NCBI GenBank assembly: GCA_021234155.1
Contig: JAJEKV010000032.1
Location: forward strand, 13,100,283-13,164,282
Source of the DNA: Isoetes taiwanensis
Lineage: Eukaryota > Streptophyta > Lycopodiopsida > Isoetales > Isoetaceae
Direction of reading: 5' to 3'
DNA: 64,000 nt
Position numbers and translations under genes: made by a program. A model generated the notes under the pieces. It did not search any database. It was given only the letters and a program-made list of their open reading frames with translations, and was not told where the DNA came from. Shown in pieces: positions 1-10,179 of the stretch. The first letter of the stretch is position 1. Each line of letters opens with the position of its first letter.

Positions 1-778
1 TACAAGGATGGGAGGTGGATGATGTGTTGGGTCTTTCACAAGGATCACTGTGTCTTTTAAAGGATCACTCCCTCGGGTCTTTTTAAAAGGCTGGGAGGTG
101 GATGATGTCTTTGGGTCTTTACAAAGGCTGGGAGGTGGATGATGTCTTTGGGTCTTTTACAAGGATCACTCCCTCTGGGTCTTTTACAAGGATCTCTCCT
201 GGGCTAGGGCAAGGGACCCTTGTGTCCAGTGTACTTCCTTGAGCATCAATGTACGGTGGGGATAGGGGCAAGGGTTGGGGTTGGAGCAAAACCCTTGTGT
301 GTGATGATGTTCCTTGGGCATCATTTTGTGGTTGGGGTAGGGGTTGGGGATGGGCCAAAAAGGTGGCGAATTTGCATTCAAGGGAGCAGAATCTAAAGGA
401 AGCTTCCATGAGATTAAACTCACAAACATGACAAGGAATAGATGGTAGACGTCTGGCATGGTGCTGATCCTGAGGCTCCTGACCTCTACGATGAAGAAAT
501 ATGACTTGATCGTGGTTCCATCTATATGGTTGGATAAATTCGAGGCTGATCAGATCCCTTACCTGACTAGTCTTGATAGCCTGATCCCTGGAAGCCATGG
601 TTACAATAAGCATGTTATGGTTTTCATGGCTTTCATGTTCGTCATGTACACAAAAGGGGCCCTCATCACAATCAATGCAGTAGCGATTTATCTTTTTTTT
701 CAGTTTGTGGCCCTTGCAGGGATCCAGATATCTGGCATGGATGAAGCCTCTCAACCATCCTGGAGCTTCCGCATCCAT
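1..778 (-). CDS. PLATZ zinc-binding protein, copy A (partial, frame broken)
   Basis: This is the same PLATZ protein as the gene at 27327-28590. The ATG at 778 begins MDAEAPGWLRGF, and the PLATZ zinc region (CKGH, RYCIDC, FCVHDEH, CHVCEF, FRFCSLECK) is complete on one exon. Near base 198 one C is missing from a CCCTGGG string that is whole in copy B. The frame then shifts and stops at about 119, where copy B continues into a long repeat tail. Other differences from copy B here are CCAGG read as CGGG and GTGCTGGG read as GTCTTTGGG, both at CAG/CTG sites, so the frameshift may be a sequencing artefact. The 3' end lies outside the window. PLATZ proteins are plant nuclear proteins that bind A/T-rich DNA in a zinc-dependent way, usually as repressors. 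Confidence 0.85.
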
Positions 779-1554
779 TCTTGCTTCCTCTTTGTAACCA
801 ACTTCTAATTGCGAGCTTTATATTCATCATCTCATTGCCTTTGCCTTTTATAAAAGGCTCTGTAAAAGGAGAATCCTTAACGGCTTTGAATACAAAGTTT
901 TTTATACCTCTTCCCTTTTAACGGGGCCTGATTTTCAGGAACAGGGTGTGTATCCTTTTTCCCAAATGCGTCTGTTTTAGTATTCTGTTTTAGCATTCTT
1001 AAATTCAAATCCGGCGATTTGCAAGCTTCATTAGCCTTTTTTTCATCTGGGTTTTAGATTTTAGCTCAGTTCCGGTGTTTTTGCATGTCTGATCTCGTCG
1101 CTGCTAGTTTTTGAATCCTTCTGTTGTGTTTTAGCTCTGTTTCAACGGTCGCAGACAGTTTTATAAATCTGAAAGCCCAACTGCCTACGATTCCCGAAGC
1201 ATGTGAACGGCAGAAGCAGGGGAAGAAGGAGAAAAAAAGGAACAAAAGCTTGAGCATTTCCGACAACATATCCCTCTGCGTGGATGAAGAAAACGCTTTT
1301 GCTAAATTTTATTCGACAAAGAGTTACAGGCCGCTTGGTCTCATATCTAATATTCTTGCATGTCTGCAAAATCAAAAGGGCAATTGTGCGCCCAAATTTT
1401 CTGTTCAAACTACCAAAGTCAAGCTTTGGTACAATTGAATAAAAGGCAACTGGCTGCTTTGGTCGATAAACAGGACACAATTGATATGCTTGAATGGCAG
1501 ATTGAACAGATGCAGCAGATGTCTGTCAAGGCATACATATAGAATTTTCAAGGA
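779..1554. other. Region between PLATZ and polygalacturonase, with small plus-strand ORFs
   Basis: This stretch holds the divergent upstream regions of PLATZ (-) and of the plus-strand unit. Two overlapping plus-strand ORFs are open: 1124-1438, with a lysine-rich block (KKEKKRNK), and 1360-1542, ending in a short helical Gln/Leu-rich stretch (LAALVDKQDTIDMLEWQ). They are preserved identically in copy B (28937-29355). They could be two exons of one small gene or part of the decayed gene downstream. I do not recognise either. Confidence 0.3.
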
Positions 1555-2130
1555 ATGTAGTGATTCAGGGAGTCATCCATAAGCACAGGTAAAAAACACA
1601 GGTTTTAAACTTAATGATAAAAAAAGTAATGATCTTCTCTTGCAGGGGATGACTGCATATCGATTACATCTGGCTCCAGCAACGCACTAGTGAGGGGAAT
1701 ACAATGTGGACCTGGACATGGTATAAGGTCATACATCCTGCGCCTTTAGACATTATGTTCGATAATGTGTAAACTGTTGATATTTCTAGAAATCCTTTTG
1801 AATGGTTTTCAATGATATACAGCATAGGGAGCCTCGGGAAGATGAATTCAGTAGAGCATGTATCTAGAATTACAGTTGATGGAGCAGTATTGAATGGCAC
1901 AACAAACGGTTTAAGGATCAAGACATGGTAGGCAAGTACAGGATGCAAATATTAAGTAAACAAATTCTATTTATTTATCATTCATGTGCCAATCACAGTT
2001 CTAAAAATGGCGTATGTTGGTCAGGGGGACAAGGGAATGCAGTTAACATATCATTTAACAACGTGACAATGCATGATGTGCACAATCCTATCATCATTGA
2101 TCAGGCATACTGCAACTTATATCAGGCAAA
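1555..2130 (+). pseudogene. Polygalacturonase (GH28) fragment, copy A
   Basis: These are middle exons of a pectin-cleaving polygalacturonase. NVVIQ is followed, one base out of frame, by SSISTGDDCISI (catalytic DD). Then come GPGHGI|SIGSLGK (catalytic His), with the split codon joined across a GT-AG intron at 1728-1822, and NGLRIKTW. After another intron come NAVNISFNNV and NPIIIDQAYC. An intron at 1589-1645 separates the first two exons. Defects: the 1-bp shift before SSISTG (also in copy B), a TAG after KTW where the family has Gln (also in copy B), a 1-bp loss after the third intron, and a loss of about 36 bp after DQAYC that copy B retains. No N-terminal or C-terminal exons are readable. 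The gene was already broken before the duplication. Confidence 0.85.
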
Positions 2131-3334
2131 CCCTAACCCTGTGAAATACATGCATTGTTTAAAGTCTTAGGATATTCATCTATAAAAGATTTCATGACAG
2201 CAATCTGCAGTGTCTATTGGCAACGTTGTATACTGCAACATAGTAGCTCACTTCTTCATAGATGCATGCAAGAATCGTGCTGCCGCATAGGCATGAAAAA
2301 CAAGAGAACAGAAACATGTTAAAGCCGCTATGTTCTAAATCCAAATGAGGAATAGGCGACACATTTACCAATCTATTGACTACTGAATCTGTCCAAAAAA
2401 TCCAGTCATTGCAGCAAATATTCCTTTTTACTAAACATAGCTCCTCGATATCGAACAAAGAAGAGTGGAATAAAGATGATACAATTCAACAGCAGGAATT
2501 CATGAATTAGAATTTAAAAGATGAATATTGCACAAATTTGGATGCGAGACGTTGCTTAAACTATCGTTGGAATGCAGTTCTTCACATTAGAACAAGCAGG
2601 TGTAGTCGCCATGTTTTACATTGCATATTCAGCTAAACTCTTGGGTTGGTACAATTAAACATGGTAATCGTGGCATTTTTCAAATTGTTGGATGTAGTTG
2701 ATGATAATGAATTCAAACATCAAGAAGCTAGCTGGAAAAGGTGCATCCAGAAATGGTTGGAGTATATGTGGTGTTCCACAAGTTGAACAAGTGAAAGCTA
2801 TTTCTGGGATGCTTTGGGCACTCCAAGAAGTAGACCCGACACAAATATTGGGTCACAGCTAGCTCCAAGGTAAAATTCCCTTCTGTACATTACTTTCGAC
2901 TATCTCAGAATTTAATTCCTTATCCTATTATGCAGATCGGCTGATACACTGTTACTGCAGCTTCTGCTATTTGAACAAACTCCCCCGTGGGTCTTAATGG
3001 TAAGAATAAGCTTTCACTCTGCTTTGGTTTTACTTTGCAGCAACATTTAAGGGATACGATCTCTAACCAAAGCATTACAATGAGATGCAGCTCGTCAATG
3101 CTGGAAGGGATTCTGATGTTTAAGTTGGTTTTAAGCATTATCAACTGGACTTCTTTGACAGGCAGTTATGCAAAGTCAGGTATCTACGATTATTTAACCT
3201 TAAGCGTTGATTAGCTAATTGAGCCTTTATATTGTTGTTGACAGTTTGGAAGATTATTGTTTAAACGTTCAGTTTTGCAACTAGCGTGAACTGGAGCTAA
3301 TGCGTTCATCTAAATGCTTTTCTAGAACACTCAT
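2131..3334. other. No gene recognised
   Basis: This is AT-rich sequence downstream of the polygalacturonase fragment, present almost unchanged in copy B. Only short ORFs occur, and none has a recognisable family motif. Confidence 0.5.
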
Positions 3335-3760
3335 TAAGCTTTCCAGCAAATGCTCATGGATAAAAACCAGAGTTTTCTTTTCAAAGTTATGCCCTTTACA
3401 TGTTGTGCCATCAAAGTAGGACAGCAAGCGGATTTTGTGATTTTTGACATAGTTAGAATAAAAATTTAAAGATCATGTGCCTAGCATTATTTTTAGGTCT
3501 TCTTGCAAGCTTCCTAACAGATACTCTTGCTAATGAAACAGAGGTTTGCTTTGCAAGTTATGGCCAAAACTAGAAAACAGTTTTGTTTCTGCTGTCAAAG
3601 TAGGACGGGGAGCATAGTTACAATGAAAATCTGAAGATTCTGTACGTAGCATTATTTTTAGATCTTCTTGGAAGCTTTCCAACGGATACTCTTGCTAATG
3701 AAAGAGAGCCTTGCTTTGCAAGTTATGGCCAAATCTTGCATTAAGATAGTCATTCTAGAC
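3335..3760. repeat. Imperfect tandem repeat of about 180-190 bp, copy A
   Basis: The block GATACTCTTGCTAATGAAA...TTTGCTTTGCAAGTTATGG recurs at about 3520-3570 and 3685-3735. A more diverged relative (CTCATGGATAAAAACCAGAG...AAAGTTATGCCC) lies near 3350-3400, and CAAAGTAGGAC follows in two of the three. The same array is in copy B near 31185-31590. No coding potential was seen. Confidence 0.7.
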
Positions 3761-4030
3761 ATTTCACAAAACTTCTGATTGGCTTACGCACTTTGTCATG
3801 CATCTAATCAATTATATCCACAAATATATCATCCACTATCCAAAAAAAGATAAAACTCTTGAATTATAGATTGCAATACTGACGTAAGGTGCTGGCTCCG
3901 CCAGCACTAAATTCTTGTATATATATTGATATAATAACGTATACAGATTTGATACTTGCTGAAGTATAATCTGACACCACCTTATGGTTTTCTTGAGTGA
4001 TATATTGGAGTCGTTCATCTTCAGTATATA

Positions 4031-5075
4031 TCATTCACTTTTGTAATTCCCTGGTGACTGCTGCAGGTAAGTTTGAGGTCGGTTGTCAAGCCATATGACC
4101 AAGTTCAAAGATATCGCAATTGTTACCCTGTGGAACAATATATAAAAACGGTAGTATATCATCTTGCATTCCATGTTTCCTTGAGTCAAGTTAACTTACC
4201 ATATTATGTATGGAGTGAGCAGAGAAGCAGCAATGCGATTAATGGGCCAAAATGAAACAATGGTTGCAACAATGCAGAACCACAAAACTACAATCTCTAC
4301 TAAAGCAAGACCCTACACAAGATAAAATATGGTGACATACCTGAGATCAATTTGAGGTTAGCACAAGTGTATGGCTAGTAGAATAAAACTCACTATTAGA
4401 TGCAATCCAAAGAAGATGGGGGTCCAGCATAGATTAAGCAGCAGCTGCCATCAAACAATGATGACCATTTCAAAATTTAAAAGGATGCAGAATGAAATAG
4501 CGATAGCAATATAGTCTCGTACCTGAAGAAGATATATAGCAAGAGGAGCCCCATGCCTTCTAAAACCTTCAAGAATGTATTAATTTTCGTTTAAATATTT
4601 GGAACGCATAAGATTTCAAAAAGATTTTGAAGTACCTCCATCCTTCCAAATCAGCCATGACGCTACTCCCATCAAGACATACAGAATTGTCCACACTACT
4701 GGAAATGCCCAGTTCTACAATGATAAATGATGCGCAAAAGTTTATGAGCTAACACAAAGAAACATATTTGATGGAGAAGCAGGGTTAGCCACAAAATTTA
4801 TTGATCTGATACAGAGAAAATTTTTAATGCATAAACGGTTAGACATTACGGGCGGCGTCCACGATGGCTTTCTGAGCTCTTTATACCATTCTGCGAAGAA
4901 TAAGAAAGGAAAGGAAGGAGATGAACAGATTGAATGTGTTCATGAAGGGAAAAATTGAAAATTTGACGACAGCCTTACCGCTTTCTCCTCCATTGCCAAA
5001 GAGAGTGCCAATGAATGCTGATCCTAAAGGTAGAACGATGCAAACAATTAAACTCAAAATCTGCGCCAGCTCCAT
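4031..5075 (-). CDS. TSPO: TSPO (translocator protein, TspO/MBR family), copy A
   Basis: A complete seven-exon gene on the minus strand: 5075-4979, 4890-4850, 4714-4636, 4566-4523, 4444-4394, 4312-4200, 4127-4031. All introns are GT-AG and all phases join, giving 173 residues. Family marks in order are [14 protein letters not shown] (about 33-46), [19 protein letters not shown] (about 48-66), [13 protein letters not shown] (about 88-100), [10 protein letters not shown] and [18 protein letters not shown] (about 125-142). Together these give the five-helix tryptophan-rich TSPO fold. The ATG at 5075 was chosen because the upstream in-frame GTG is not a plant start. TSPO proteins bind tetrapyrroles and sterols in organelle or secretory membranes, and in plants are linked to stress and porphyrin scavenging. 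There is no long N-terminal extension, and the protein ends in a short hydrophilic tail. No disabling lesion was seen. A second copy lies at 31877-32920. Confidence 0.93.
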
Positions 5076-5269
5076 TCTCTCCACCGTGAAACCTTATCCC
5101 CTCAAAGAGGCCCAATCTGGAATATATCGCCTGACCTAGGCCTACTTGGCCGAACAATTCTCCTCTTATGGCATTTTTGGGTTGCCCCAAATTGGGAGGT
5201 GGGTTGATGGAATATGCTGTTTGATATGGTGCCATTTCAAGGCCCAGATTTAAAATCCCCACTGCGTTA

Positions 5270-5655
5270 CGTGGCGTTAGTGAGGGACCCCTTTGCCATC
5301 CATTAGCGTGAGGCGTTGTCAGGGCGCCTTCTGCCCTAGGCCCAACCTTGCTTCTGGAATTGATCTTCCTGCTTTCGAATAAGCGAAGCCATGGCATACC
5401 CCATAAGGAGCTAACATTTAAGCCCTGCCACTCCAGCATTCCATCTCCTCCTCTCACTGTCATGTCATTCATCCGCACAATTTGCTTGGTGGGTGTTTTT
5501 TTCCCTTTCGCTTTGATGTCGGATTCATCCATGAAGCTTATGTCGCACAGAATCACATTTCCTCCATCTTGTGTCAACCCCTGCATTGCCTTGTTTTGGC
5601 GTGATTTCCCGAGTTTTCCCTCGGCGTGCACTTGGTATTGTTGGAGAATGATCAT
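5270..5655 (-). CDS. Small unknown ORF upstream of TSPO, copy A (3' part altered)
   Basis: The ATG at 5655 begins MIILQQYQVHAEG and is hydrophilic, with KGKKTPTKQIVRMND and GGDGMLEWQGLNVSSLWG. In copy B the ORF closes after 111 residues. In copy A the end is changed where TGCTCAGAATAG in B reads TGCTTTCGAATAAG, a CAG-site difference. It lies about 200 bp upstream of the TSPO start on the same strand. A diverged paralogue follows at 5790-6130. I do not recognise a family, and it may be non-coding or transposon-derived. Confidence 0.35.
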
Positions 5656-6150
5656 TATGTTTGGCTAATCAATTTAATACTGCTAAGGTTTTCTATAAAC
5701 CTAGAGGGGGGGGATTCATCCCTACTAGACCAAGATCGCGGGGGGTGAGTTTAGGTCGCACCCTTCCTATTTCATTTTAGATAAGTGACCAAGGCGCCGG
5801 AGTTGAGGGGGGAGCTTCCGCCCATGGGTCCAACCTTGCTTCTAGAAATGGTTTTTCATTCTCGGCTGCTTGAAGCCATGCCGGACCCATAAGTAGCTAA
5901 CTTTCAAACCCTGGCGTTCCAGCATTCTATTTCCTCCTCTCAGTGTCATGTATTCATCCTTTTGCACAGTTTGCTTCGTGGGTTTTTTTCCCATTCCTCT
6001 TTGACGTCAGATTCATCTGTGAAGCTTCTACTACACAGAATCACGTTTTCTCCATCTTGTGTCGCCCCTGTCTCAGCGTGATTTTCTGAATTTTCCCTCG
6101 GCATACTGTTGGTATTGTTGGAGAGTGATCATTTGATTACTAGTTGATTT
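5339..6150 (-). repeat. Diverged tandem duplication of the unknown ORF, copy A
   Basis: 5339-5660 and about 5825-6140 align by eye: CCAACCTTGCTTCT, GCCATG, CCAGCATTC, TCCTCCTCTCA, TGTCATGT, TTTGC.TGGTGGG-like and GTTGGAGA blocks recur in order. The second unit still reads GKKPTKQTVQKDEYMTLRGG on the minus strand but is broken by stops. The same pair is in copy B (33180-33505 and 33650-33975). Confidence 0.7.
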
Positions 6151-6159
6151 ATTTCATTC

Positions 6160-6470
6160 TGGCAGTAATACTTCTACTAGATGCAAGGGCTGCGTTTAGG
6201 TCGTCTTTTTTTACCCATCTTGTTTTATATTAATTTGCCCCTTTTGGGGAGGGGGATGTGTTTGAGGCATTCAGGGCCTCACATTATTTAGGTTCTTTAT
6301 ATTGAGATGTTTTATATTTAAGCACCTTTATCTTTGTCTCACTACTTATCTACACATATATAATCTATTATGTCCGATAGGGACGCCCACGTGGCAGCAA
6401 ACTATGCCTTCTAAAGTCACGCTTGTTTTTCCCGGACATTTTTCATCGAGGAAAAAATGAAAAATTTGTG
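6160..6470. other. No gene recognised
   Basis: T-rich spacer with a G-run (GGGGAGGGGG in A, a longer pure G-run in B near 34089). Nothing further could be supported. Confidence 0.4.
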
Positions 6471-7750
6471 GCGGATCTGATTCCATCGACCAGGTGTTTG
6501 GATATGTGCAGGGTGGCATCCCGACTATCTGTCACAAAGTTGTGGCGGATGTGATTCTGTTTGGCCATCTGTCTCCATTTCAATACGGCTGCGGCTACGG
6601 CAAACAAATTTCTTGCAAGGAAAGAAAACTAAAGCCGATGATGCAGGCTGCGTCTCTGCTGTCTGTTATGTTGTGATGGAGATATGAACTCCGCCGGAAC
6701 AGAGGTTTGAATAATTTTATGGTATGTTTGGCCTCTTTCCATTATACGAAGCAATGAGCTCCAACTTCCCCTGCAGCGACAAGGGCAAGAAACTCCGGTG
6801 CTATAGCCACAGCCGCCACTGCTGCTCCTTAGGTTTTCGCCATTGTCAGATTCCACTAGCGCAGTTAGTTACCATTCAACAAATGGGACATTCAAGTATC
6901 TGTGACCTTCAAGTATCTGTGAGCATATGCGATTGCATTTGGAGGAGTCGAAATACGATTTGCCACCTCTAGCAAAGGCATTGCTTCAGGATTTACAGGT
7001 ATGCAGTTCTTGCCATGAAGATATGCTAGACATCACGGTTATTTAGCTTAAATGTGGTTTTTAAAGGCATTCTTGGGAAAGCCTAAAAGCAAAACATCTT
7101 GGGACCTCTAATCTTTGAGCAATGGGGAAAAATCTTACCTAACTATTTTTCACCGAGGCAAGTCTTTGGATACAAGTCTTTGCGGTGTGTGGTACATCAC
7201 ATATACAAAGCTATAAGACACAAAGTAATATAAAACTGAAAAGCGATGAGAAAAAGGATGAAAAAACTTCTGCTGCGAAGTAATCGAGTTGCATGATGCC
7301 TTGAAGAAATGGCAACTTCTATGATGAATTTCAAAACGGCTTTGATCATCCTAGGGTGTTTTCAATTTTTAGGAGGTCTTTGGATAGGGTATTATGGTTC
7401 ACCTTCCGGCAAGTTTGGCATTTGGCTCACGGGTGTGCGATCTTACTCTCTTTTTGTCTTTGGCATTCCTTGTTGATCAGTCATTAAGGCCTGTGCTTTT
7501 CTTCACCAAACTGGACAATGGAAGCGAGCCAAAGATTCTTACTTTATCTTTGCATGTCGCCAAGCTGTTGTCAGCCTACTTTGGTCGTGCTCATCTGGTT
7601 ATTAGACTAATTGCATTGGGTATTGCCTTTATCTTACTAGCAGATATAGGAGGACATTTTATGAGGCTTATAGCCACAAAGAACTATTGCTTGGGATTGA
7701 AAAGGAGGTCCCCACTGTGCCATCAAGCACATCTGAGGAAAGACTAGAGA
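6471..7750 (+). pseudogene. Unknown membrane-protein gene, tandem unit 1, copy A
   Basis: This is a diverged copy of the gene at 8614-9934. Recognisable blocks are VFGYVQGGIPTICHKVV, NFPCSDKGKKLRCYSHS, the exon HLEESKYDLPPLAKALLQ ending at a GT donor, and the last exon with QSLRPVLFFTKLDNG and LIALGIAFILLADIGGHF. In unit 1 the last exon has CTC TAA where unit 2 has CTC CAA, an 8-bp deletion after AGCAATG, and a shifted C-terminus (ATKNYCLGLKRR). These three are shared with copy B and look like real decay. The many additional frame changes between 7080 and 7480 are absent from copy B and fall at CAG/CTG sites. Confidence 0.6.
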
Positions 7751-7949
7751 GTGATTGAGACGCGGGAGAGAAGGTAGAGTAGTATCTGCGAGCACAAGAA
7801 TGTCTATACACGCCATTAAGTTTGTTACACTCTTGCATGGTCACAGAATCTTGCCTTCATGTGTTCTGTTTATATGGCTATGTCGCCCATTGTCAATAGG
7901 ATATCCTCTATATGAACTAGTGAGCAATATTGGCAGATAGCTATGTGCT

Positions 7950-8822
7950 GGAAAGCAGCAAAGAAATGTAGTTGCTGTCTTTAGCGGTGCTGTGTTTCCT
8001 TCTGGAATAAAGGAACTGGTTTATACTTGTGCTGAAGAGACAGTGGTGCGTGCAACATTCCAAAAGTTCCTTCAATTCTATTCCTACAAAATGATACATC
8101 TCAGGTGTAAACTGGTCTCCATTTCTTAAAGTCCTATCATGGCACAGTCATCTGCATTTTGCAGCGGCTGAATTTGGAGAGAACTTAACCAATCGATCTG
8201 ATGGCGGATCTGATTCCGTCGACCAGGTGTTTGGATATGTGCAGGGTGGCATCCCGACTATCTGTCACAAAGTTGTGGCAGATGTGATTTTGTTTTGGCC
8301 ATCTGTCTCCATTTCAATACGGATGCGGCTACGGCAAAAAATTTCTTGCAAGGAAAGAAAACTAAAACCGATGGAAAGCAGCAAAGAAATGTAGTTGTTG
8401 TCTTTAGTGGTGCTGTGTTTCCTTCTGGAATAAAGGACCTGGTTTATACTTTGTGCTGAAGAAACAGTGGTGCGTGCAACATTCCAAAAGTTCCTTCAAT
8501 TCTATTCCTACAAAATGACACCTCTCAGCCTTTGAAGGTTCTCGATGTTTACCAATGACTTGCAGGTGTAAACTGGTCTCCATTTCTTAAAGTCCTATCA
8601 TGGCACATTGCAGCGGCTGAATTTGGAGAGAACTTAACCAATCGATCTGATGGCGGATCTGATTCCGTCGACCAGGTATTTGGATATGTGCAAGGCGGCA
8701 TCCCGACTATCTGTCACAAAGTTGTGGCGGATGTGATTTTATTTTGGCCATCTGTCTCCATTTCAATATTTTGCGCCTACGGCAAAACAAATTTCTTGCA
8801 AGGAAAGAAGACTAAAACCGAT
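7950..8822 (+). repeat. Extra partial tandem duplication (about 423-bp spacing), only in copy A
   Basis: GGAAAGCAGCAAAGAAATGTAG starts at 7950 and again at 8373, and about 420 bp after each start match. Copy B has only one unit (from about 35799), which accounts for the change in offset between the blocks. Each unit contains a 44-codon open stretch (7962-8093 in the first: RNVVAVFSGAVFPSG... ending FYSYKM) and the GSDSVDQVFGYVQGG stretch. The open stretch is preserved in all three occurrences, so it may be an upstream exon of the membrane-protein gene. Confidence 0.85.
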
Positions 8823-9934
8823 GATGATCACGGTGCATCTTGTGATGGAGATATGAACTCCGCCGGAACAGAGGTTTGAATAATCTTATGGTATGTTTGG
8901 CTCTTTCTATTATAGGAAGCAATGGGCTCCAACTTCCCCTGCAGCGACAGGGGCAAGAAACTCCGGTGCTATAGTCACAGCCGCCACTGCTGCTCCTTAG
9001 GTTTTCGCCGTTGTCAGATTCCACTGGCGCAGTTAGTTACCATTCAACAAATGGGACATTCAAGTATCTGTGACCTTCAAGTATCTGTGAGCATATGCGA
9101 TTGCATTTGGAGGTGTCGAAATACGATTTGCCACCTCTAGCAAAGGCATTGCTTCAGGATTTACAGGTATGCAGTTCTTGCGATGAAGATATACTAAACA
9201 TCACGGTTATTTAGCTTAAATGTGGTTTTTTCTGGCGCATTCTTCAGGAAAGCCTAAAGCAAAACATGCTGGACCTCCAATCTTTGAGCAATGACTTCAA
9301 GGGAAAAATCTTACCTAACTATTTTTCACCAGGCAAGTCTTTGGATACAAGTCTTTGCAGTGTGTGCCTGTTACGTATACAAAGCTATAAGACGCAAAGT
9401 AATATAAAAACTGAAAAGCCTGATGAGAAAAAAGATGAAAAAGACTCTGCTGCAGAAGTAACTGAGTTGCGTGATGCCTTCGAAGAAATGGCAACTTCTA
9501 TGATGAATTTCAAAACGGCTTTGATCATCCTAGGGTGTTCTCAATTTTTAGGAGGCTGCTGGATAGGGTATTATGGTTCACCTTCTGGCAAGCTTGGCAT
9601 TTGGCTCTGGGTGTGCAGTCTTACTCTCTCCTTTGTGCTGGCATTCCTTATTGATCAGTCATTAAGGCCTGTGCTTTTCTTCACCAAACTGGACAATGGA
9701 AGCCATCCAAAGATTCTTACTTTATCTTTGCATGTCGCCAAGCTGTTGTCAGCCTGCTTCAGTCGTGCTCATCTGGTTATTAGGCTAATTGCATTGGGTA
9801 TTGCCTTTATCTTACTAGCAGATATAGGAGGACATTTTATGAGGCTTAATCACAAAGAACTATTGCTTGGGATTGAAAAGGAGGTCCCCACTGTGCCATC
9901 AAGCACATCTGAGGAAAGACTAGAGAGTGGTTGA
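8614..9934 (+). CDS. Unknown multi-pass membrane protein, tandem unit 2, copy A (best copy)
   Basis: Well-supported exons are 9089-9166 (HLEVSKYDLPPLAKALLQ, then a GT donor) and 9248-9934 (229 codons to TGA, after TTCTTCAG, in phase). An upstream exon at 8614-8675 reads AEFGENLTNRSDGGSDSVDQ and ends at a GT donor; 8918-9000 may be another. The last exon has a Lys/Glu-rich segment (EKPDEKKDEKD), an alpha-helical stretch and three likely membrane segments: ALIILGCSQFLGGCWIGYYG, LWVCSLTLSFVLAFLI and LIALGIAFILLADIGGHF. I do not recognise the family and assign no function. Further 5' exons may exist; the ATG at 9266 in the last exon is unlikely to be the true start. A tRNA-derived SINE begins about 20 bp after the stop. 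Confidence 0.6.
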
Positions 9935-9954
9935 GACAGGAGAACTGTGTAACT

Positions 9955-10178
9955 CTGGGCGTTTGGTCTAGTGGTAACACACTAGTTCCTTAGCAATGTG
10001 GTCTCGAGTTCGAGACTGCCCAGAATCGCACTCGGTACTGTTGGAGGTCAAATCCTAACAGACGCAATGTAAGGTGGTTGGGGGCAGGGCCCAACCGAGC
10101 AATGTAGTGTGGTGTGTGGTCACATGTCCAGTTGGATGCTGCCTAGTGGCGTGACATTAAAATACTATCTATCTATAT
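9955..10178 (+). mobile_element. tRNA-derived SINE, copy A
   Basis: The head carries an A box (TGGTCTAGTGG, 9964-9974) and a B box (AGTTCGAGACT, 10007-10017). A conserved body follows (GGGGGCAGGGCCCAACCGAG, GTGTGGTCACATGTCCAGTT, GGATGCTGCCTAGTGG), then a short ATCTATCTATA tail. The same structure occurs at 37384-37607 (as part of copy B) and, inverted and diverged, at 58500-58715. A dispersed copy with pol III boxes, a shared body and a simple-repeat tail is the signature of a SINE rather than of a tRNA gene. Confidence 0.85.
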
Positions 10179-10179
10179 G

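Noticed and set aside
1-778. Calling PLATZ copy A a true pseudogene
   Set aside because: The single frame break is a lost C in CCCTGGG next to other CAG/CTG-site differences, so a sequencing cause is at least as likely.
4975-5655. A 226-codon minus-strand ORF overlapping the TSPO first exon
   Set aside because: It only exists because copy A has an altered CAG site near 5375. In copy B the frame closes at 33164, and the overlap with TSPO exon 1 is in the wrong frame.
9955-10030. tRNA gene
   Set aside because: A and B boxes are present, but the sequence cannot fold into a full cloverleaf with acceptor stem, and the same 220-bp unit with a simple-repeat tail recurs elsewhere. It is a SINE.
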